Source: Bosea sp. Tri-49
GTDB taxonomy: Bacteria > Pseudomonadota > Alphaproteobacteria > Rhizobiales > Beijerinckiaceae
NCBI RefSeq assembly: GCF_003952665.1
Contig: NZ_CP017946.1
Span: 1,860,001 to 1,924,000, forward strand
Direction: 5' to 3'
DNA: 64,000 nt
Numbering within the stretch: the first letter of the stretch is position 1; each line of letters starts with the position of its first letter. The notes beneath the pieces are model-generated. The model did not search any database and was not told the origin of the DNA. It worked only from the letters and a program-made list of their open reading frames with translations. Both the position numbers and the translations under genes were made by a program. Positions 44,443 to 53,508 of this stretch are shown here, piece by piece.

Positions 44443-45634
44443 CGGCAACGACGTCATCGTCACCGCCTTCGCGCGCACCCCGTTCGGCCGCTTCGGCGGC
44501 GCCCTCGCCGACATCTTCGCACCACGCCTCGCCGCCATCGCCATCGATGCGGTGCTCGACCGGACCGAGCTCGAGCCAATGTCAATCGAAGCACTCTATA
44601 TGGGCGTCGGCATGATCGCCTCGGCCGCCTTCACCCCTGCGCGGCAGGCGGTGCTGCTGTCGCGGCTGCGGCAGGAGACGCCTTCGCTCGCCATCGACCG
44701 CGCCTGCTGCTCCGGCATGAGCGCGATCGGCCTCGGCTGGCGCGACATCCGCCTCGGCTTCGCCGATGCCGTGATCTGCGGCGGGGTCGACAATCTCAGC
44801 CAGACGCCGCTGCTCTGGCCGCGCCGGCGTAACAAGCCGCTCGGCGCCGTCACGGCCGAGGATCCGCTGCTGTTGCGCTCGCCGACGGTCGACGCTGCGA
44901 TCGCGGCCTATACCTCGCGCGAAGCACTCAGCCACGGCATCGACCGCGCAGCGCAGGACGACTGGGCAGCCGGCAGCCATGAGCGCTATTTCGCAGCGGA
45001 AGCCTCCGGCTATTTCGAGGCCGAACGCATCCCGCTCGACCTGCCCGGCAAGAGCGGCAATGAGCGCATCGCCTCGGATGAATCCCCGCGCCGCGACAGC
45101 TCGCGCGAGAAGCTCGCGACCTTGCGGACGGTCTATGACAGCGAGACCATCACCGCCGGTAACGCCCCCGGGCTGAATGACGGAGCCGCCTTCCTGCTGC
45201 TGGTCTCGCGCCGGCTTGCCGACGCGCGCGGTTTGCCGATCCTCGCCGAGATCACCCATTACGGCCAGGTTGCGGACGGGCCGACCTCGGGCTCCTATAC
45301 GCCGGCGATCAGCATTGCCCGGCTGCTCGCCAAGGCCGAGCGCCCGGTCACCGATCTCGACCTGATCGAGATCAACGAGGCCTTCGCCGCGACGCCGCTG
45401 GTCAGCACGCTGCGCCTCGCCGATGGCGATGTTGGAGCGGCTGAGAAATTGCGCGCCCGGACCAATCGCCATGGCGGCGCCGTGGCGCTCGGCCATCCGC
45501 TCGGCGCGAGCGGCGCGAGACTCGCCATGACGCTGGTCAACGGCCTGACGCGGCGCGGCGGCGGGCGCGGCGCCGCCGCCATCTGCGGCGGCTACGGCCA
45601 GGGCGACGCCCTGCTGATCGAGGTCGGTGCATGA
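44435..45634 (+). CDS. Thiolase family protein
   Basis: 399-aa thiolase with nucleophilic Cys in RACCSGMSAIGLG, NEAFAATPLV, HGGAVALGHPLGASGAR (active-site His) and the C-terminal CGGYGQGDA (second Cys). All three catalytic elements are intact. It probably cleaves a 3-oxoacyl-CoA produced downstream of the mutase, giving acetyl- or propionyl-CoA. The ATG lies within the end of the ligase gene and its stop overlaps the GTPase start. Confidence 0.9.
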   Translation: MSDGNDVIVTAFARTPFGRFGGALADIFAPRLAAIAIDAVLDRTELEPMSIEALYMGVGMIASAAFTPARQAVLLSRLRQETPSLAIDRACCSGMSAIGLGWRDIRLGFADAVICGGVDNLSQTPLLWPRRRNKPLGAVTAEDPLLLRSPTVDAAIAAYTSREALSHGIDRAAQDDWAAGSHERYFAAEASGYFEAERIPLDLPGKSGNERIASDESPRRDSSREKLATLRTVYDSETITAGNAPGLNDGAAFLLLVSRRLADARGLPILAEITHYGQVADGPTSGSYTPAISIARLLAKAERPVTDLDLIEINEAFAATPLVSTLRLADGDVGAAEKLRARTNRHGGAVALGHPLGASGARLAMTLVNGLTRRGGGRGAAAICGGYGQGDALLIEVGA

Positions 45635-46680
45635 GCGGCGCAGGAGCGCTCGACGGCCGGACGGTCCGCCGGCTGTCGCGTGCGATCAGCACGGTCGAGG
45701 ATCGTGCTGATGGCTACGAGGAGGTCCTCTCGGGTGCCTACCGAGCTCCGGCGAAGGCTAGTGTAATCGGCGTGACCGGTCCGCCAGGCGCCGGCAAGTC
45801 GACCCTGGTCGACGCGCTGACCGCCCATTGGGCCGGTGCCGGCGAGCGCATCGCGGTGCTCGCGGTCGATCCGTCCAGCCCGTTCTCCGGCGGCGCCGTG
45901 CTCGGCGATCGCGTCCGCATGGACCGCAGCTCCGACCTGCCCGGCGTCTATCTGCGCAGCATCTCGGCGCGCGGCGAAGGCGGCGGCCTCAGCGCGGCGG
46001 TCTGCGATATCGTCGCGCTGCTCGACGAGGCCGGGTTCGACCGCGTCATGATCGAGACGGTCGGCGCTGGCCAGGCCGACATCGCCGTGGCGGACGCCGC
46101 CGACTGCACGCTCGTCGTCTTCGTGCCGGGCCTGGGCGACGACATCCAGGCGGCCAAGGCCGGGCTGATGGAGGTCGGCGACGTCTACGCCGTCAACAAG
46201 GGCGACCTGCCCGGCGCCAAGGCGACCGCCGCCGAGATCAACGGCGCGATCGGCGTGGCCTATGCCGGCGCGCCCGGCATCAACCTGGCCAACCCGGCCG
46301 TGACGACGGCACAGCCGAACTGCTCGCCCGGCCGCCTCGCCGTGCTGCGGCGCCATGGCGATCCGGCCAGTGACGGCACGCTCTGGCGCCCTCCCGTTCA
46401 ATTGGTCAGCGCTCGCAGCGGCGAGGGTGTCCCCGATCTCGCTGAGGCGGTCGACGCCTTCCTTGGCTGGTGCAGCGAAAGCGGACGACTCGCGCAGCGC
46501 CGGCACAGTCGTATCCGGGCGCAGATGCTGCGGACCCTCGGCTCGGCGCTGATCGAGCCCTATCTGCGAGGCGCCGGGCACGCCGCGGAGGCGCTTGCCG
46601 GCAGCATCGAGCGCGTCCTCGCCAGCGATACGAGCCCAACCGAGGCAGTGGCCGAGCTAGTCAGGGGCGCATCGTGCTGA
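45631..46680 (+). CDS. MeaB/ArgK-family G-protein chaperone
   Basis: 349-aa GTPase of the G3E group: Walker A GPPGAGKST, the MeaB-specific AVDPSSPFSGGAVLGDRVRM, ETVGAGQADIAVADAAD (switch) and NKGD (guanine specificity). MeaB protects and repairs adenosylcobalamin mutases by gating cofactor loading. ATGA overlap with the thiolase ties it to this mutase. Its stop codon directly abuts that of the convergent Lrp gene. Confidence 0.93.
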   Translation: MSGAGALDGRTVRRLSRAISTVEDRADGYEEVLSGAYRAPAKASVIGVTGPPGAGKSTLVDALTAHWAGAGERIAVLAVDPSSPFSGGAVLGDRVRMDRSSDLPGVYLRSISARGEGGGLSAAVCDIVALLDEAGFDRVMIETVGAGQADIAVADAADCTLVVFVPGLGDDIQAAKAGLMEVGDVYAVNKGDLPGAKATAAEINGAIGVAYAGAPGINLANPAVTTAQPNCSPGRLAVLRRHGDPASDGTLWRPPVQLVSARSGEGVPDLAEAVDAFLGWCSESGRLAQRRHSRIRAQMLRTLGSALIEPYLRGAGHAAEALAGSIERVLASDTSPTEAVAELVRGASC

Positions 46681-47217
46681 TCAGCGCGTCTTGGTCGTCT
46701 TCTTCGGCGCCGGTTCGACCTTCGCGACCTGCTCGCGGGCGGATTTGCTCGGACGCATCACCGAAGGCTTCGGCATAAACTTGAAGGCCCGCTTGTGCAC
46801 CTCGAGGATGGTGCGGGTGTTGACGCGCACGATGCCCTCGACCTGCGACAGCCGGTTGGTGACGAAGTCGACGAGCTCGGTGTTGTCGGAGAAGGTCGCG
46901 CCGGCGAAGATGTCGAAGCCGCCGGTGGTGATGTAGACGAAATACATCTCCGGGATCGCAGACAATTCGCGCGCGGCCTGCCTGATCCGGCGTGTCTCGA
47001 CCTCGATCTCCATCATCACCCAGACCGAATGGCCGAGTTGCAGCGGGTTGGAGAGGGCGACGAACTCGATCACCCCGGACTCGACCAGACGCGCCATGCG
47101 GTTGCGGATGGTCGACTCGGGGATTTCGAGCGCCTCGGCGATGGACTTGGCGGGAGCGCGGGCATCCTTGTGCAGGAGGTTGATGATGCCGACGTCGATT
47201 TCGTCCAGAGCCGCCAC
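46681..47217 (-). CDS. Lrp/AsnC family transcriptional regulator
   Basis: 178-aa protein: helix-turn-helix (LDEIDVGIINLLHKDARAPA; ESTIRNRMARLVESGVI) and RAM domain (ITTGGFDIFAGATFSDNTELVD), followed by a basic, Lys/Pro-rich tail of about 30 residues (KVEPAPKKTTKTR) not typical of the family. The start is a GTG at 47217 with AGGAG 6 nt upstream; an upstream TTG is less likely. It is downstream of the dimethylformamidase-like gene on the same strand and converges with the mutase operon; it may regulate either. Confidence 0.88.
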   Translation of the reverse strand: MAALDEIDVGIINLLHKDARAPAKSIAEALEIPESTIRNRMARLVESGVIEFVALSNPLQLGHSVWVMMEIEVETRRIRQAARELSAIPEMYFVYITTGGFDIFAGATFSDNTELVDFVTNRLSQVEGIVRVNTRTILEVHKRAFKFMPKPSVMRPSKSAREQVAKVEPAPKKTTKTR

Positions 47218-47232
47218 CCGCTTCTCCTGCAA

Positions 47233-47251
47233 TTGCGTACTCGAATCGCAA
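47233..47251. promoter_or_regulatory. Candidate autoregulatory Lrp site
   Basis: TTGCG and CGCAA inverted arms around TACTCGAAT, immediately upstream of the Lrp gene's ribosome site. AATTG cores recur at 47231, 47280, 47306 and 47320 in the same 155-bp gap, consistent with several weak Lrp-type sites. Confidence 0.35.
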
Positions 47252-47372
47252 AACCATAGGAGGCGGCCGCGCGGGCCGCAATTGCTGCGCTGCCGAAAGG
47301 AGCCGAATTGACCGCCTCGAATTGCGGAAACGCCGGGATTGCGCCGAGCTCAGGCCGGATCGCGCAATCTCC

Positions 47373-49952
47373 TCATCCGCCCTTGCCAGGCATGGCGAAC
47401 GGGGTGGGATCCAAGAAGCGCTCCAGCACGTTCCGGGTCAGCCGCGAGATGTTGTTGTCGTAGCCGTTGTGCGCGAGGCTGCCGACATAGGCGATCGAGC
47501 CGGTCGAGAACACGGCACCGCCGGAGGGGCATTCGAAGAACACCATGTCGGCGCGGATGCGGGCGCTCTGCAAGGCGTTGGTCGCGCCGTTCGGAACGAG
47601 CACCGCATCGTTCGCCATGTGAAAGGCGTTGGTGTGGTTCTCGGAGGAGGCCAGGACCAGCGTATGCGGCGGCGAGCCGGCGCTGACGTCGCAGGCATCG
47701 ATCTCGTCGCCGGCGGCACCGCCGCCGAGATGGCCGAAATCACCGAGGATCTCGTCCTCGATGCCGGCGAAGATGAAGGCGGCGCGCGGATCGCGGCTCT
47801 CGGGGCGCCGGCGGTAATAGGACGAGGCGTCGAAGCCCTGGGCGATGAAGCCGACGCCGGCCAGCGTGTTCGGCGAGCGGCCCTGGCGGCTCCAGAGCCC
47901 GCCATATTCGCCGGTGAAGCTCATATAGTATTCGCCGGGCGCCGCATGCCAGGCGCGGGTGCCATCCTCGGCCCGCCGCACCTCGATGATCCCATCCGAG
48001 TGCGGGTGATAAGCGACGCGCCAGTAGAAGCCGTTGCCGCCGAGATACATCAGACGGCCGCCGCCCTTCAGATAGCCCTCCAGCGCGTTCATCATCTCCA
48101 GCGAGACATATTCGGGGTGCGATCCGGTCAGCACGGCCCGGTAGCCATCGAGCAGGCCCGCGCCCTCGCGGTGCAGATCGTCGTCGGTGACGACGTCGTA
48201 GTCGCAGCCGATCCCCTCCAGCCAATCGACGACGAAGAGATCGCTGGAGAAATTCCAGAGCCTCCCCTTCGGCCGGAAGTTGGTCATCGGCCGCAGGCGC
48301 GTGCCGTAGCAGACGCCACTGCCGTCATTGTGCACGCAATAGGTCGACAGGCCGATCGGATGGTGCAGCAGCTGCATATCGGTGACGTCGAAGTCGAGCA
48401 GATGCCCACGCAGCATCTCAGTGCCGGACGCGAGGAAGCGCGCCTTGTTGTTGGCGTAGATCGTATAGGTCGCGGTCGGCGCGAGATAGGCGACCTTGGC
48501 GGTGCGCCTTCCGCGTGGCGGCCGCACGAAGAACGGGACATGGGTTTCTGCGCCCTCGCCGCGCAGGCGCGCGGCATAGATGCCGCTCTGGCAGTCCTCA
48601 GGGACCATGAAGACAAAGCTCGTCTGCCAGCGGGCATCGTCGATGTCGTCGTCATGAAAATGGATCGCGCCGTATTGCTGCGGCGCCCGCTTCCAGTCCA
48701 TCTCGGCCGCGTCCCAGTTATGGCCGGTCACGGCACGGGTCGGCAGGTTGACCGTCCGGCCGTGCAACTGGTGTGGCCCGCGATCGATGATGCGGTCGGA
48801 GCCGATCTCCTGCGAGAAGTCCCAGGCAGCGAGCAGCGCTTTGCCAGCCTTTTCGACCGTGATCGGCTGGTCGAGCTGTTCCCGCGAAAGCGCCTGCGCG
48901 AACAGGCGCGGCGCCTCCAGCTTGCCGTTGTAATGGGCGCCAGGCGCCATTCCGTCGGCGCTCGCATCAGACCAGGCTGCGATCAGCAGCGGCGTATCCG
49001 GAGCCGCCGGCAGGATCGCGATGTCGCGCGTGACTGAAGCCGCCCGGCCGGTATGGACGCTGTGATCCTCCAGCGGGCATTGTGATAGCTCGATCCGACG
49101 CGAGGCGGCGTCGAAACTCGCCGAGAACAGATGCCAGCGCCGTTCCGCCACGGCGATCCCGGTCGAGATATCGACGACATCAGTGCCATCGCCAAGCCGC
49201 AGCGCCAATGCGCCATCTGCATCGAGATAGAGCCCGAAGCCGCGCTTCGAGCGCTGCGACCAGGCGCCGAGCAGCGCCCGCGGCTGCTTGCCGATCAGGG
49301 TGGGCCAGGCCAGGACCTGCAGGCTGAAGCTCTCCAGCGGCACGGGCAGCGACGGCAATTCGATGTACGAGCCGAGTCGCAGTTTCTGCTCGCCGCCGGG
49401 ATAATCGCCGCTCGCGGGCGAGGCTATCTCCGTCTCGCGATAACCCTCCCCGCCCCGGCCGGTCTGCGGTGCGCGCAGGCGGACGATATCGGCGCGATAG
49501 CCGGCGATCCCCGGCGTGCTCACCTTGAAGGCGATGCTGTCGCCCGGCGCGGCGCTGATCCGGTCGGCATAGGCGAGGATCGCCCTGGCCGGATCAGGCA
49601 CGATGAGCGGTGGCCCGTCGACCGGCGGCTCCGGAATGGCGAGCTCGCCCAGGGTGGTGGCCAGATCGTGGCCGGTCATGGCGTGCCAGCGCAGCTTGAA
49701 GACCGTCCATTCGGCCTCGGCGAGATCGGTGAAGACGACGTCGGGCACGGGCACGGGCCGCAAGGGATTGCCGGTCATCCGCGCCAGCAGCCAGCGCGCC
49801 CTAGGGGTCTCGACGATCAGGCAGTGCTTGCCCTCGATCGGCGCGCTCCGCATCCGGTCGAGCACCGCCTGGAGTTCGGGGCTGTGATGGCCGAGCGGGC
49901 GGCGCCGGAACTCATGCGCCAGGTCCAGGCGCGAGGGATCGATCTCGTACAT
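47373..49952 (-). CDS. N,N-dimethylformamidase-like protein (apparent small/large subunit fusion)
   Basis: 859-aa protein. Residues about 1-95 (LGHHSPELQAVLDRMRSAPI, then TDLAEAEWTVFKLRW) resemble the separate small subunit of dimethylformamidase as I recall it. About 180-400 is a LamG/concanavalin-like beta-sandwich, and about 440-859 is the large catalytic region with a glutamine-amidotransferase-like core (YLAPTATYTIYANNKARFL, HNDGSGVCYGTRL, DDDLHREGAGLLDGYRAVLTGSHPEY). The known enzyme is a 2+2 subunit iron protein that hydrolyses dimethylformamide to dimethylamine and formate; the iron is held by two tyrosines and a glutamate. Substrate here is unproven. GGGGAGTGAAGG precedes the ATG. 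Divergent from an ABC importer. Confidence 0.8.
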   Translation of the reverse strand: MYEIDPSRLDLAHEFRRRPLGHHSPELQAVLDRMRSAPIEGKHCLIVETPRARWLLARMTGNPLRPVPVPDVVFTDLAEAEWTVFKLRWHAMTGHDLATTLGELAIPEPPVDGPPLIVPDPARAILAYADRISAAPGDSIAFKVSTPGIAGYRADIVRLRAPQTGRGGEGYRETEIASPASGDYPGGEQKLRLGSYIELPSLPVPLESFSLQVLAWPTLIGKQPRALLGAWSQRSKRGFGLYLDADGALALRLGDGTDVVDISTGIAVAERRWHLFSASFDAASRRIELSQCPLEDHSVHTGRAASVTRDIAILPAAPDTPLLIAAWSDASADGMAPGAHYNGKLEAPRLFAQALSREQLDQPITVEKAGKALLAAWDFSQEIGSDRIIDRGPHQLHGRTVNLPTRAVTGHNWDAAEMDWKRAPQQYGAIHFHDDDIDDARWQTSFVFMVPEDCQSGIYAARLRGEGAETHVPFFVRPPRGRRTAKVAYLAPTATYTIYANNKARFLASGTEMLRGHLLDFDVTDMQLLHHPIGLSTYCVHNDGSGVCYGTRLRPMTNFRPKGRLWNFSSDLFVVDWLEGIGCDYDVVTDDDLHREGAGLLDGYRAVLTGSHPEYVSLEMMNALEGYLKGGGRLMYLGGNGFYWRVAYHPHSDGIIEVRRAEDGTRAWHAAPGEYYMSFTGEYGGLWSRQGRSPNTLAGVGFIAQGFDASSYYRRRPESRDPRAAFIFAGIEDEILGDFGHLGGGAAGDEIDACDVSAGSPPHTLVLASSENHTNAFHMANDAVLVPNGATNALQSARIRADMVFFECPSGGAVFSTGSIAYVGSLAHNGYDNNISRLTRNVLERFLDPTPFAMPGKGG

Positions 49953-50194
49953 CGCAGGCCTTCACTCCCCGTGGCGGCAATCTGCCCGGCAGGCCCGGGC
50001 TCCGCCAGCGCGACCAGCGCATGCCCAACCTGACCGAATCCGCCGATACGCGGAGGCTTGCTCGCCGAAAACGCCTAACTGGTTTCATGATTTCGCATAA
50101 AGCGCAATATAAGAACGATATTTCTGTTGAATGAGCACAATCACGTCGCTAATGTCGCGGTAACGGCGACCAACGCCGGTCCGGGGAGGACGAC

Positions 50195-51511
50195 ATGGAG
50201 ACGCTCAGCAGGACGGGTTCGATCAACCGGCGGCAGCTCATGGCGGGAGCGGGCGCCCTTTCGGCAGCGACATTGTCAGGGGCCGGCCGCTTCGGCGCCG
50301 CACAGGCGGCAGCGCCGATCAACTTCGTTGGCTGGACCTTCCGGCCGGACATGGTCCAGGGCTATGTCGATTTCTACAACAAGACCTATGGCGAGACGGT
50401 CAGCTACTCAACGCTGCCCTGGCCGCAATTCCACCAGACGCTGGAATCACGCGCTTTCGCCGGCGACATTGTCGACGTGATGTACTGCTTCCACACCTTC
50501 CGGGAGCGCTGGGCGCAGACGGGGCTGATCCGCGCGCTCGACGATCTGCCGGGGGCCGACGAGCTGAAGCGGGCGATGATGCCGGCCAATCTCGAAAGCC
50601 TGTTGAGCAAGGAGGGCAAGCTCATCGCGCTGCCCTATTTCGTCAACCTCTACATCCTGATGCACAACGAGCCGATGCTGCAGCAGGGCGGCTTCGACAA
50701 GCCGGCGGCGAGCTTCGACGAGCTGGTCGAGCAATGCGTCAAGCTGAAGAAGGACAAGATCGCCGAGTATCCCTACCTGCCGAACTGGAATCCGACGATC
50801 ACCGGTACGACGCCGCAGTTCCTGACCGACTGCTTCGCCGAGGGCGCGACCGTCTTCGACGCCAAGAACAAGCTGGTGATCGATCAGGATCCGGCGGTGG
50901 CCCAGGTGCTGGAGCGCTGGAAGAAGGTCTATGCGCTCGGCCTGGTCACGCCCGAGATCTTCACCAAGCCGTCCTCGACCGACGTGCACCGGATGATGTT
51001 CACCGGGCGCTACGCCTATCACAGCAACATCTCGAACTATCTGCAGACGATCGCCAGCGACACCAAGGAATCCCTGCTCGCGCCGAAGAAGGCGAAGATG
51101 ACGCCTTATCCGGGCAAGGTCGGCAGCACGTATATGTGGACCGATTCCTACGTGCTCAACGCCAACACCAAGTCGATCGAGAGCGCCTGGAAGCTGATGC
51201 AGTTCGTCGGCGGCAACCTGCACAAGGATTGGTATGTGCAGCAGCAATGGGCGATCGGCTCGGGCCTCGATAACGTCTACCCCGACCTCTACAAGGAGCC
51301 GGCCGTCGTCGCCTCCTATGCCAACTGGGTCGACCTGCCGACGCTGCGGGCCCAGTACGACAAGGGCAAGGTCAGCGGCGCCTTCAAGGAGCAATGGTAT
51401 CCGGAATACGACGCCCGCTCGGTGACGATCCTGCACGACATGATCCGCAAGAACCTGTCGGTCGCGGAGACGATCAAGGCGCTCGTCGCCCTGCACAAAT
51501 CGCTGGCCTGA
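50195..51511 (+). CDS. ABC sugar-type transporter substrate-binding protein
   Basis: 438-aa extracellular binding protein of the SBP1 (CUT1) class with a long Tat-type signal (SINRRQLMAGAGALSAATLS). Mature features: INFVGWTFRPDMVQGYVDFY, DIVDVMYCFHTFRERW, LPYFVNLYILMHNEPMLQQGGF. GGGGAGGA precedes the ATG. First gene of a transporter followed by two permeases and oxidising enzymes. Ligand unknown. Confidence 0.92.
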   Translation: METLSRTGSINRRQLMAGAGALSAATLSGAGRFGAAQAAAPINFVGWTFRPDMVQGYVDFYNKTYGETVSYSTLPWPQFHQTLESRAFAGDIVDVMYCFHTFRERWAQTGLIRALDDLPGADELKRAMMPANLESLLSKEGKLIALPYFVNLYILMHNEPMLQQGGFDKPAASFDELVEQCVKLKKDKIAEYPYLPNWNPTITGTTPQFLTDCFAEGATVFDAKNKLVIDQDPAVAQVLERWKKVYALGLVTPEIFTKPSSTDVHRMMFTGRYAYHSNISNYLQTIASDTKESLLAPKKAKMTPYPGKVGSTYMWTDSYVLNANTKSIESAWKLMQFVGGNLHKDWYVQQQWAIGSGLDNVYPDLYKEPAVVASYANWVDLPTLRAQYDKGKVSGAFKEQWYPEYDARSVTILHDMIRKNLSVAETIKALVALHKSLA

Positions 51512-51515
51512 GCGG

Positions 51516-52538
51516 ATGACCGCCCTCGATCCCGGCCGGCCTGATGATCTCGCGCTCCAGCCGGAGGCTTCGGCCTCCGGCCCGGCGCGAACCCGCTGGT
51601 TCGCGCGCAAGAACCGGCAAGCCGTCCAGTCCGAGGGCTGGTTCGCGGCGGCGCTGGTCTCGCCGGCGCTGCTGGTGATCCTGCTGATCGTCTTCCTGCC
51701 GCTGGTCTATTCGGTCTGGCTGAGCTTCGCCGAGGTCGACCTGCTGCGGCCGGGCGGCACGGCGATCACCATCTTCGGCATGCGGCTGCCGCTCTACCGT
51801 TTCACCGGGCTCGCCAATTACAGCAAGGTCCTGTCCGACCCGCTCTACTGGCAAGCGCTGCTGCGCACCGTCTATTTCGTCGCGCTGTTTGTGATCGAGG
51901 CGGTGGTGATCGGCTTTGCCATGGCGCTGGTGCTCAACGCCCATTTCGCCGGGCGCGGGCTGATGCGGGCGATGCTGCTGGTACCATGGTCGATGTCGCG
52001 CATCGCCGTCGGCATCCTCTGGCTCGGCATGCTCGACGCCGATTTCGGCGCGATCAACGGCATCCTCTACCGGCTCGGCCTGATCGACCATTACCTCTCC
52101 TTCTTCAGCGACGGCTTCACCGCGCTCAACGTGCTGATCGTCGTCTATGTCTGGAACCAGGCGCCGTTCGCGACGATCCTGTTCCTCGCCGGGCTGCAAT
52201 CGATCCCGCAGGATCTCTACCACGCGGCCTCGGTCGACGGCGCCGGCTTCTGGCGCAAGCTCTGGCACATCACCCTGCCCTCACTGCGGCCGATGATGTT
52301 CCTCGTGCTGGTGCTGGCGACCGTCAACGGCTTCCTGATGCTCGACCTCATCTATGTGATGACCTCGGGCGGCCCCGGCAACGACACAACGACAGTGACC
52401 TGGCTCGGCTACCGCACCGCCTTCAGCTTCTTCAAGTTCGGCCCAGGCACGGCGATCCTGTTCACCTTGACGCTGATCTGCGTCGCGCTGACCGTGATCT
52501 ATCACCGCCTCATCCTCTCGAGATTCCAGAGCGAGTAG
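51516..52538 (+). CDS. ABC transporter permease, MalF/UgpA type
   Basis: 340-aa protein with six predicted membrane helices after a cytoplasmic N-terminal region of about 40 residues (rich in Arg and Pro). The EAA loop reads YHAASVDGAGFWRKLWHITLP, which contacts the ATPase. Starts 4 bp after the binding-protein stop. Confidence 0.92.
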   Translation: MTALDPGRPDDLALQPEASASGPARTRWFARKNRQAVQSEGWFAAALVSPALLVILLIVFLPLVYSVWLSFAEVDLLRPGGTAITIFGMRLPLYRFTGLANYSKVLSDPLYWQALLRTVYFVALFVIEAVVIGFAMALVLNAHFAGRGLMRAMLLVPWSMSRIAVGILWLGMLDADFGAINGILYRLGLIDHYLSFFSDGFTALNVLIVVYVWNQAPFATILFLAGLQSIPQDLYHAASVDGAGFWRKLWHITLPSLRPMMFLVLVLATVNGFLMLDLIYVMTSGGPGNDTTTVTWLGYRTAFSFFKFGPGTAILFTLTLICVALTVIYHRLILSRFQSE

Positions 52539-52548
52539 GAGGAGCGTC

Positions 52549-53427
52549 ATGCCGACCGTCATCGCGCGCAACCACAGCAAGCTCTGGCCGGTGCTGGGTC
52601 TCTACGGCCTCGTCGCGCTGGTCGCACTCTGGCTGATCGGGCCGTTCCTGTGGCTGTTCATCAGCAGCATCAGCGAGCAGCGCGACCTGCTTGCCCGGCC
52701 GATGCCGCTCTTCCCGCCGAATCCGAGCTTTGCCAACTACGCCAAGATCTTCGGGCTGGTCGAATTCCACGCCCAGCACCAGTCGGCGCAGATCCTGCCC
52801 TCGCTCGGCAACAGCGTCGTGGTCACGCTGATCGTCACCGCGCTTAACATCGTGCTCGGGAGCGGCGCCGGCTACGCCTATGCGCGCTTCCAGCACCCCG
52901 TGATGAAGATCACGCTCTACGCCATCCTGTTCACCCGCATGCTGCCGGTGGTCGTGCTGATGCCGGCGCTGTTCCTGATCATGCGCCAGCTCGGCCTGCA
53001 GAACACGCTGAGCGGGCTCGTTCTGGCCTATTGCTCCTTCACCTTCCCCTTCACGATCTGGATCCTGAAATCCTATTTCGAGACCATCCCGCGCGAGCTC
53101 GAGGAGAGCGCGCTGGTCGATGGCTGCTCGCGGCTGCAGGCCTTCGTGAAGGTGATCCTGCCGATCTCGGGACCCGGCCTCGTCGCCGCCGGCGCCTTCA
53201 CCTTCGTGCTGTGCTGGAACGAGTTCCTGGTGGCGCAGGTGCTGAACTCGAAACCGGGCACCACGACCTTGCCGCCGACCGTCGCCGGCATGCTCGGCCA
53301 GGCCAATATCGACTACTCGGTGATCGCGGCGTCGGGCTTCCTCTCGGCCATTCCGGCAGTGATCCTCGCCCTCGTTTTCCAACGCTACATGGTCCAGGGG
53401 CTCACCGCCGGGTCGGTGAAGGGCTGA
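52549..53427 (+). CDS. ABC transporter permease, MalG/UgpE type
   Basis: 292-aa protein with six predicted helices and the EAA loop ELEESALVDGCSRLQAFVKVILP. Preceded by AGGAGG. No MalK-type ATPase follows: the next gene is an aldehyde dehydrogenase, so this importer must borrow an ATPase encoded elsewhere. Confidence 0.92.
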   Translation: MPTVIARNHSKLWPVLGLYGLVALVALWLIGPFLWLFISSISEQRDLLARPMPLFPPNPSFANYAKIFGLVEFHAQHQSAQILPSLGNSVVVTLIVTALNIVLGSGAGYAYARFQHPVMKITLYAILFTRMLPVVVLMPALFLIMRQLGLQNTLSGLVLAYCSFTFPFTIWILKSYFETIPRELEESALVDGCSRLQAFVKVILPISGPGLVAAGAFTFVLCWNEFLVAQVLNSKPGTTTLPPTVAGMLGQANIDYSVIAASGFLSAIPAVILALVFQRYMVQGLTAGSVKG

Positions 53428-53508
53428 TCGTTCCCTGAGACCGCCCGTCGCTGGCAAGACACGCCGACGGGCCTTTCAAAACCGCGCATCCGCGAAAGGA
53501 CAGATCCG

